Assembly: GCA_002441395.1 (NCBI GenBank) | Contig: DJVZ01000030.1 | Location: forward strand, 905 to 39,289 | Reading direction: 5' to 3' | Length of the DNA: 38,385 nt | Source: Spirochaetaceae bacterium UBA6243 | GTDB taxonomy: Bacteria; Spirochaetota; Spirochaetia; Treponematales; Rectinemataceae | In this document: positions 33,176 through 38,385 of the stretch, one piece after another | Layout: every line of letters begins with the position of its first letter | Numbering within the stretch: position 1 is the first letter of the stretch | The notes under the pieces: generated by a model | What the model saw: only the letters and a program-made list of their open reading frames with translations | Databases searched by the model: none | What the model was told of the DNA's origin: nothing | Program-made: the position numbers and the translations under genes

Positions 33176-35520
33176 ACGGGAAAGGGACGACTATAGCGGT
33201 TGTAGGGAATCCAAACTGCGGCAAGACGACGCTCTTCAACGCGCTCACGGGGAGTGATCAGCGGGTTGGGAACTGGCCTGGCGTGACAGTCGAAAAAAAG
33301 GAAGGCCTTCTGAAATTCGGCAAGGAAAAGGTTACACTTGTCGATCTGCCCGGTATCTACGCCCTTTTTGCGTCTTCAGAGGATGAGCGCGTTGCCAGGG
33401 ATTATATCCTTTCCGGGGAACCAGGGCTCGTCGTGGATATCGTGGATGCGACCAACCTGGAACGAAATCTTTTCCTTACGACGCAGCTTCTTGACTTGCA
33501 GCTTCCCCTCATCGTTGTGGTCAATATGGTGGACCTGGCAAAGGCGCGGGGTGTTTCGATCGACTACGAGGCGCTTTCCGACAGGCTCGGCTGCCCTGTC
33601 GTCGGCACTGTTGCCAGCGACAAACACGAGGCCGCCAAGGCCGTCGGGGCTATTGAGAAAGCGTGGAAGGCAAAGCGGAAACCTACCACTTTGGTTGAAG
33701 CGCCCTATCAGGCTGAAAGGTTTGCAAAGGACTGGCGGGAACGGCTGTCGGCTGTGGCACAAAAACTGGGGACAAACGGCCGCTGGCTCGCTCTCAAGCT
33801 CCTCGAGAGAGACGCCTGGGCGATCGAACAGGTGGTATCCGCCGGTGTTGCCACGGAGGCAGAAATCGAGGCCGCAATTGCGGAGGTCGAAAAGCTCCTC
33901 AAGGACTCCGCAGACGTCGCTCTCGCCGAGGCCCGCTATGCGTTTATTCAGATGGTTGCCTCAAAAAGCCTGAAACACGCCGGCCACAAGAGAACCGCGA
34001 CCGAGGTGATCGACAAGGTGGTTCTGAACCGTTGGCTTGGTATCCCGGTTTTTCTTCTCGTCATGTATCTGTTGTTTTGGATCACCATAAATGTGGGTGG
34101 CGCTTTTATCGATTTTTTTGATGGTGTGGGAGCCACTATCTTCGTGGATGGGTTCGGCAGTCTCCTTGAACGTTTAAGTGCCCCTGCCTGGCTCAGAGTC
34201 ATCCTCGCGAACGGCATAGGAGGGGGGCTCCAGACGGTCATTACGTTTATCCCTCAGATATTCGTCATGTTTTTCCTCCTTTCCCTCCTTGAAGACTCGG
34301 GCTACATGGCCAGGGCGGCCTTTGTCATGGACCGTTTCATGCGCTGGGTAGGCTTGCCCGGCAAATCCTTTGTACCCATGCTCGTGGGATTCGGGTGTAA
34401 TGTACCAGCCATCATGGCCACGCGAACACTTGAGAACAAGCGCGACCGCTACCTCACTATTTTCATGAATCCCTTCATGTCCTGCGGCGCGCGTCTGCCG
34501 GTCTACGCTCTCTTTGGAGCGGCTTTCTTCGGGGCGGCCGCAGGCACCATGGTTTTCTCCCTCTATCTTGTGGGGATACTGGTGGCCATCGCCACAGGGC
34601 TCATACTCAAGCGCACGCTTTTCAAGGGGGAAGCATCCTTCTTTGTCATGGAACTCCCGCCCTACCATAAGCCGATGATGGGCAATGTCCTGCGGTATTC
34701 GGGGCGTCGACTCATGGCCTTTATGACCAGGGCAAAATACATTGTTCCTATCGTCACTGTTCTCGCGGTACTTAATTCTTTGGGTATTGATGGAAGCTTC
34801 GGGAACGAAGACAGCCCCAAGTCGGTTCTTTCCCAGGCAGGCAGGGCAATCACACCTGTCTTTGAGCCCATGGGTGTCGAGAAGGAGAACTGGCCGGCAT
34901 CGGTAGGCATTCTGACGGGAGTTCTGGCGAAAGAGGCGGTCATCGGTACCCTGTCCTCTCTCTACAGCCAAAATGCCGCGGCGGACAAGGAGGCTTCGGC
35001 CGCGATTGAAGAAACGCCGGTGGCTGACAATAAGGGCTTTCATTTCTGGGATGGAATTGTGGCCGCGCTTGCTACCATACCGGAAAATCTCGTGGGTATT
35101 GGCGGCAGTTTCGATGATCCCCTTGGTGCCGGCGTGGTGAGCGGAGACCAGGAAGCGGTGGCGGAAGAAGTGGGGGCGGACACGAGTGTTTACGCAGGAT
35201 TGAGGGCCAATTTCACGGGTGGTCCCTTTCAGGCCTACGCCTATCTGCTCTTCGTCCTCCTCTACTTACCTTGCGTGGCGGCCTTTGGTGCCATGACCAA
35301 GGAGATGGGTCTCAAATATACCCTCATTGCCACTGCGTACATTGCTGTCACGTCTTGGTCCGCTGCCACGCTCTTCTACCAGATCACCCTGGGACACAAC
35401 ATCTTCTGGATCATCTTCGCCGTGGTCCTCGTCGCTGCCATGATATTCGTACTGCGGGCTCTGGGGAAACAAGTCGAGGAGGAAAGCTCCGGCCTTTCTG
35501 TCAAAGAGGCGGCGGCGTGA
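33172..35520 (+). CDS. feoB: Ferrous iron transporter FeoB
   Basis: A 782-residue GTP-dependent Fe(II) permease of the inner membrane. The N-terminal G domain has G1 GNPNCGKTT (12-20), NWPGVTVEKKEG around G2, G3 DLPG (58-61) and G4 NMVD (118-121), followed by the helical guanine-dissociation-inhibitor part. The membrane domain carries the two gate repeats: MLVGFGCNVPAIMATRT with MNPFMSCGARLPVY, and later GVLAKEAVIGTLSSLY. Length is typical. No FeoC-like gene follows. Expression should rise under iron limitation through the upstream Fur box. Confidence 0.96.
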   Translation: MNGKGTTIAVVGNPNCGKTTLFNALTGSDQRVGNWPGVTVEKKEGLLKFGKEKVTLVDLPGIYALFASSEDERVARDYILSGEPGLVVDIVDATNLERNLFLTTQLLDLQLPLIVVVNMVDLAKARGVSIDYEALSDRLGCPVVGTVASDKHEAAKAVGAIEKAWKAKRKPTTLVEAPYQAERFAKDWRERLSAVAQKLGTNGRWLALKLLERDAWAIEQVVSAGVATEAEIEAAIAEVEKLLKDSADVALAEARYAFIQMVASKSLKHAGHKRTATEVIDKVVLNRWLGIPVFLLVMYLLFWITINVGGAFIDFFDGVGATIFVDGFGSLLERLSAPAWLRVILANGIGGGLQTVITFIPQIFVMFFLLSLLEDSGYMARAAFVMDRFMRWVGLPGKSFVPMLVGFGCNVPAIMATRTLENKRDRYLTIFMNPFMSCGARLPVYALFGAAFFGAAAGTMVFSLYLVGILVAIATGLILKRTLFKGEASFFVMELPPYHKPMMGNVLRYSGRRLMAFMTRAKYIVPIVTVLAVLNSLGIDGSFGNEDSPKSVLSQAGRAITPVFEPMGVEKENWPASVGILTGVLAKEAVIGTLSSLYSQNAAADKEASAAIEETPVADNKGFHFWDGIVAALATIPENLVGIGGSFDDPLGAGVVSGDQEAVAEEVGADTSVYAGLRANFTGGPFQAYAYLLFVLLYLPCVAAFGAMTKEMGLKYTLIATAYIAVTSWSAATLFYQITLGHNIFWIIFAVVLVAAMIFVLRALGKQVEEESSGLSVKEAAA

Positions 35521-35550
35521 TCGGGGGCGACACAAGATATTTTTCATTTT

Positions 35551-35561
35551 ATACATCTGTG
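35551..35561. repeat. First copy of ATACATCTGTG, upstream of the aldehyde dehydrogenase promoter
   Basis: ATACATCTGTG here and again at 35681-35691. With its flanks it forms an imperfect inverted repeat (TTATACA-TCTG-TGAATAA). Candidate regulator half-site; the span 35521-35630 holds no gene and is AT-rich. Confidence 0.4.
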
Positions 35562-35630
35562 AATAATGGAAAAGAATATTAAAAAACTAAAGAATTATAA
35601 TTAGAATAATGAATTTATCTCAATTTATGC

Positions 35631-35658
35631 TTGTTGATTTAAAAATCAATGGTATAAT
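35631..35658 (+). promoter_or_regulatory. Extended -10 promoter of the aldehyde dehydrogenase gene with spacer palindrome
   Basis: TGGTATAAT (35650-35658) is a perfect extended -10 box; TTGTTG (35631-35636) at 16 bases is a fair -35. The spacer is largely occupied by a palindrome, TTGATTT-AA-AAATCAA (35634-35649), a likely operator position. A 5' leader of about 100 bases follows. Confidence 0.65.
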
Positions 35659-35680
35659 ATTTGTACTCAATGAAAAAATA

Positions 35681-35695
35681 ATACATCTGTGTATT
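35681..35695. promoter_or_regulatory. Second ATACATCTGTG copy, perfect palindrome in the leader
   Basis: AATACA-TCTG-TGTATT (35680-35695) has perfect six-base arms and lies about 15-30 bases after the expected transcription start. Together with the copy at 35551 it may form a two-site operator, for example for the TetR-family protein at 37640-38227. Confidence 0.45.
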
Positions 35696-35767
35696 TTTAT
35701 TTGTTTAGGCATGAATAGGCGCAATTTACCATGTGGTTTTAGCTTTATCATTTGAGAGGAGGTAGTT

Positions 35768-37240
35768 ATGAGAAAGTTTATTGACGAGAACTACAAGCTC
35801 TTCATCGATGGGAAATGGGTGGACGGTGGCGGAAAAAAGTTCGAGACACACTGTCCGGCGAATGGGGAGCTCCTCGCCACCTGCGCCGAGGCGGACAAAG
35901 GCGATGTCGACAGAGCGGTGAGTGCCGCATGGCGAGCCTTCGAGACATGGAAGGACGTGAGTCCACAGGAACGGCAGCGCATACTGCTCAAGATAGCCGA
36001 TCTCATGGAGGCCAACGCTGAAAAGCTCGCGATGGTCGAAACGTTCGACAACGGTAAACCCATCCGCGAGACACGCGCCATCGACGTACCGCTGAGCATC
36101 GATCATTTCCGTTACTTCGCGGGCGTTGTACGCGCCGAAGAGGGGCAGGCGACGATGATCGACAAGGACACCATGAGCCTCATCCTTCGCGAGCCAATAG
36201 GCGTTGTCGGCCAGATTATTCCCTGGAATTTCCCGCTCACCATGGCGGCATGGAAGCTGGCCCCGGCCCTGGCCGCCGGCGACTGTGTCGTTATCAAGCC
36301 TTCTTCCGCGACGCCGCTGAGCATCCTCGAGCTCGCCAAATTGCTGGCGGAGGTGCTGCCTCCGGGAGTGGTCAATGTCGTGACCGGCCGAGGTTCCACG
36401 ACGGGAAACTACATACTCGAACATCCGGACTTCCGGAAACTGGCATTTACGGGTTCCACAGAAGTCGGCTACTCCATCGCCGAAGCGGCGGCGAAGAAAA
36501 TTATCCCCTCAACCCTCGAACTCGGCGGCAAGTCCGCCAACATCTTCTTCCCCGATTGTCCTTGGGAGAAGGCGATCGAAGGTCTTCAAATCGGCATTCT
36601 CTTCAACCAGGGCCAGGTTTGCTGCGCGGGTTCGCGGGTCTTTGTCCACGAGGCAATCTATGACAAATTCCTCAAGGAGGCGATTGCGGCCTTCGAGAGA
36701 GTGAAGGTCGGTATGCCCTGGGAAGAATCCACACAGATGGGTTCTCAGATCAACGAGGCGCAGGTGGAGAAAATTCTCAGCTACGTGGAGGTCGGCAAAA
36801 AGGAAGGCGCAAAAGTAGCGACAGGCGGCTACAGGCTCACGGAACATGGTCTCGACAAGGGTTGCTTTATCGCCCCAACCATTTTTACGGATGTCGACAA
36901 CAAGATGCGCATCGCTCAGGAAGAAATATTCGGGCCCGTGGTCTGCTTCATCAAATTCAAGGACGAGGCGGAAGTGATAAAGATGGCCAACGACAGCGAA
37001 TACGGCCTTGGCGGCGCCGTGTGGACCAAGGATATCAATCGCGCAATCCGCGTCGCCCGCGCGGTCGAGACGGGGCGCATGTGGGTCAACACTTACAACA
37101 GCCTGCCGGCTCACGCCCCCTTTGGCGGCTACAAAAAGTCGGGCATAGGGCGCGAGACGCACAAGATGATGCTCGAGCACTACACGCAGAAGAAGAATAT
37201 CTTCATAAGCCTCAGTGAGGGGAAAGTGGGCCTTTATTGA
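35768..37240 (+). CDS. NAD(P)-dependent aldehyde dehydrogenase
   Basis: A 490-residue cytoplasmic enzyme of the ALDH superfamily that oxidises aldehydes to acids. PWNFPL and KPSSATPLS mark cofactor binding, FTGSTEVG is the NAD loop, the general base is Glu251 in LELGGKSAN, and the catalytic cysteine is C285 or C286 in GQVCCAGSR. EEIFGPV and the C-terminal PFGGYKKSG are present. It resembles the ExaC/acetaldehyde dehydrogenase branch. A very strong GAGGAGG site precedes the ATG. The gene is monocistronic or followed by a small DUF1858-like gene after a hairpin. Natural substrate unknown. Confidence 0.93.
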   Translation: MRKFIDENYKLFIDGKWVDGGGKKFETHCPANGELLATCAEADKGDVDRAVSAAWRAFETWKDVSPQERQRILLKIADLMEANAEKLAMVETFDNGKPIRETRAIDVPLSIDHFRYFAGVVRAEEGQATMIDKDTMSLILREPIGVVGQIIPWNFPLTMAAWKLAPALAAGDCVVIKPSSATPLSILELAKLLAEVLPPGVVNVVTGRGSTTGNYILEHPDFRKLAFTGSTEVGYSIAEAAAKKIIPSTLELGGKSANIFFPDCPWEKAIEGLQIGILFNQGQVCCAGSRVFVHEAIYDKFLKEAIAAFERVKVGMPWEESTQMGSQINEAQVEKILSYVEVGKKEGAKVATGGYRLTEHGLDKGCFIAPTIFTDVDNKMRIAQEEIFGPVVCFIKFKDEAEVIKMANDSEYGLGGAVWTKDINRAIRVARAVETGRMWVNTYNSLPAHAPFGGYKKSGIGRETHKMMLEHYTQKKNIFISLSEGKVGLY

Positions 37241-37327
37241 TTGATTCGGAAGTGGACATGCCCCAGAGCCTGTTCACTGGTATTCGAGTTTCACACTCCT
37301 CGGCATATGGTGGAATCTATGATGGGT

Positions 37328-37369
37328 CCTATCATCATGGTGCGGGATGCGCCGTACCATGATGATAGG
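37328..37369 (+). terminator. 14-bp hairpin between aldehyde dehydrogenase and DUF1858-like genes
   Basis: CCTATCATCATGGT (37328-37341) pairs perfectly with 37356-37369 across a 14-base loop. It is followed by CTTTGATAG, only a weak T run, so it may attenuate or stabilise the transcript rather than end it fully. Confidence 0.55.
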
Positions 37370-37403
37370 CTTTGATAGCAGACAATAGAAGAGGCAAAAC
37401 CGT

Positions 37404-37634
37404 ATGGTTGTTACAAAGGATACTCAAGTCGAAGAAGTGGTGAAAATCAAGGGTGTGATCTCTTATTTCATCCAGCGCGGCGTTTCGCCCATCAGTTGTT
37501 CGGGCGCTTTTCCTCAGAGCCTGGGGAATTTGCTGAGCATCAAGAAGGTGGCCGACCCCGATGCCTTTATTGAAGGGTTGAACGAGTATATAGCGAGCCA
37601 ATCACAAGAATTGAAGGACAGAACGGACGATTAG
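37404..37634 (+). CDS. Small DUF1858-like protein
   Basis: A 76-residue protein. The pattern VTKDTQVEEVVKIKGVISYFIQRGVSPISCSG followed by LGNLLSIKKV and a final FIEGLNEYI matches the DUF1858 layout (helix-rich, with a cysteine after the G-V/L turn), a domain often attached to redox proteins. Only one cysteine (in SCSG) remains where many members have CxxC. GAGG nine bases upstream serves as ribosome site. It lies between the aldehyde dehydrogenase and the convergent TetR gene, five bases from the end of the latter. Function unknown. Confidence 0.65.
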   Translation: MVVTKDTQVEEVVKIKGVISYFIQRGVSPISCSGAFPQSLGNLLSIKKVADPDAFIEGLNEYIASQSQELKDRTDD

Positions 37635-37639
37635 TCGGC

Positions 37640-38227
37640 TCAATCGCAGCAAAAGCGTTCAATACCAAGCAGCTGTACGGTCACGATAGTTTTGAGTTCC
37701 GACTCCTTTATTTTTACAAGAGGCCGTTCCAGGCCGTCCTTGATACCATCGTAGAGAACATAAATCATATCTACAACCAACTCAGGCGAAATGCTCCGGC
37801 GGATTTCTCCCCTCGCAATTGCACGCTTTACGGTTTCAACTTTCTTGTTGTATATGTGCTGCACCAGTAAGTAATAGCGGTCTTTCAGCTCCGAAAGCTC
37901 CTCAACGGTATCTATGCCCACAAAGAAATTAGGCCGGAAGTGTTTGTACATATCGATACAGCAGTAGACGCTGTCTTCCAGAATTTTAATAATATGTTTG
38001 TCCTGCGCCAGAATCAGGTCGTGGTCATGCTGAAATTTAGATGCCCAGAGATTAAATGCCGCCACGTAGAGGCCGTATTTGTCCTTAAAATGGTAATATA
38101 CAGGACCCCGTGATATCCCAAGGGCATCCGTGATATCGGTGAGGTTTGTGGCTTCGTAGCCTTTTCGCGAAAACACCTCAATCGCCTTTTGTATCAGCTC
38201 ATCCTTAAGGCTAACGTCATCCGCCAT
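37640..38227 (-). CDS. TetR-family transcriptional regulator
   Basis: A 195-residue repressor-type protein. The N-terminal TetR helix-turn-helix is clear: IQKAIEVFSRKGYEATNLTDITDALGISRGPVYYHFKDKYGLY. The rest is an alpha-helical ligand domain with no recognised specificity. ATG 38227 has GAGAGGAG ten bases upstream; ATG 38236 would sit one base after that site and is less likely. It lies beyond the aldehyde dehydrogenase and small-protein genes, facing them, and may control them. The C-terminus LLGIERFCCD ends in paired cysteines. Confidence 0.9.
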   Translation of the reverse strand: MADDVSLKDELIQKAIEVFSRKGYEATNLTDITDALGISRGPVYYHFKDKYGLYVAAFNLWASKFQHDHDLILAQDKHIIKILEDSVYCCIDMYKHFRPNFFVGIDTVEELSELKDRYYLLVQHIYNKKVETVKRAIARGEIRRSISPELVVDMIYVLYDGIKDGLERPLVKIKESELKTIVTVQLLGIERFCCD

Positions 38228-38316
38228 CGTGCGCATGCTCCTCTCATTTTCTTCAAAACAGTACTGTAATGGAATTTAGACGGTTACACAACTGTTTTAA
38301 CGTTTTAACGCAGCAA

Positions 38317-38344
38317 ATCATACCATAGTAAATGATTATGAAAA
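38317..38344 (-). promoter_or_regulatory. Promoter of the TetR-family gene
   Basis: Minus strand: TTTTCA (38344-38339), a 16-base spacer and an extended -10 TGGTATGAT (ending 38317). The ~85-base leader holds a tandem 8-mer GTTTTAAC (38294-38309) and a palindrome ACAGTACTGT (38258-38267), possible autoregulatory sites. Confidence 0.55.
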
Positions 38345-38385
38345 GAATACAAGTAAGACTTGTGAGGTGGATACAAGATATTTTT

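Noticed and set aside
35531..38385. ACAAGATATTTTT near 35532 and again at the window end (38373)
   Set aside because: Only 13 A/T-rich bases shared, in AT-rich intergenic DNA; could be chance, and the second copy is cut by the window edge.

Overview
The window is a dense, moderately GC-rich bacterial chromosome segment dominated by solute uptake and sugar catabolism. It has about 36 protein genes, no RNA genes, no transposase and no CRISPR array. The gene mix (several ABC importers with lipoprotein-free binding proteins, DUF2804, DUF3842, a GntR/LacI hybrid regulator, FeoA-FeoA-FeoB) would fit an anaerobic or fermentative saccharolytic bacterium. A spirochaete of the Treponema/Rectinema type is my best guess, but this rests on recollection of gene content and not on any marker gene.

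Layout. 1-2157: the end of a PfkB-type sugar kinase, and a secreted 5'-nucleotidase on the minus strand. 2173-11988: a carbohydrate locus. An AraC-type regulator diverges from an operon of a Gfo/Idh/MocA oxidoreductase, a binding protein, two permeases, an ATPase, a GH63-like glycosidase and a GH13_18 (sucrose-phosphorylase-like) enzyme. I propose it takes up and splits a small glucoside such as glucosylglycerate. 12026-17895: a complete Dpp/Opp-type peptide importer, facing a serine beta-lactamase-like hydrolase (17920-19320). 19522-27716: a GntR/LacI regulator, a GH4 glycosidase and, divergent from GH4, an operon for a ribose-type sugar importer bracketed by two TIM-barrel sugar isomerase/epimerase-like genes. 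27771-31790: a minus-strand run of a zinc importer (znuA-znuC-znuB), DUF2804, a broken MoaD/ThiS-like gene and a small cupin. 31967-35520: DUF3842 on the minus strand, diverging from a Fur-controlled iron operon feoA-feoA-feoB. 35551-38344: an aldehyde dehydrogenase with a complex promoter, a DUF1858-like small protein and a TetR-family regulator.

Shared themes. Each of the three complete importer operons with a separate binding protein has a strong RNA hairpin directly after the binding-protein gene, so the binding protein can be made in excess over the membrane parts. Regulators sit beside their presumed targets, and several intergenic regions carry readable operators: a 22-bp-spaced direct repeat at the AraC gene, a 37-bp perfect palindrome holding an exact Fur box at feo, and palindromes at the aldehyde dehydrogenase gene. 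All functional calls are from sequence motifs read by eye. Substrates of the transporters are inference.
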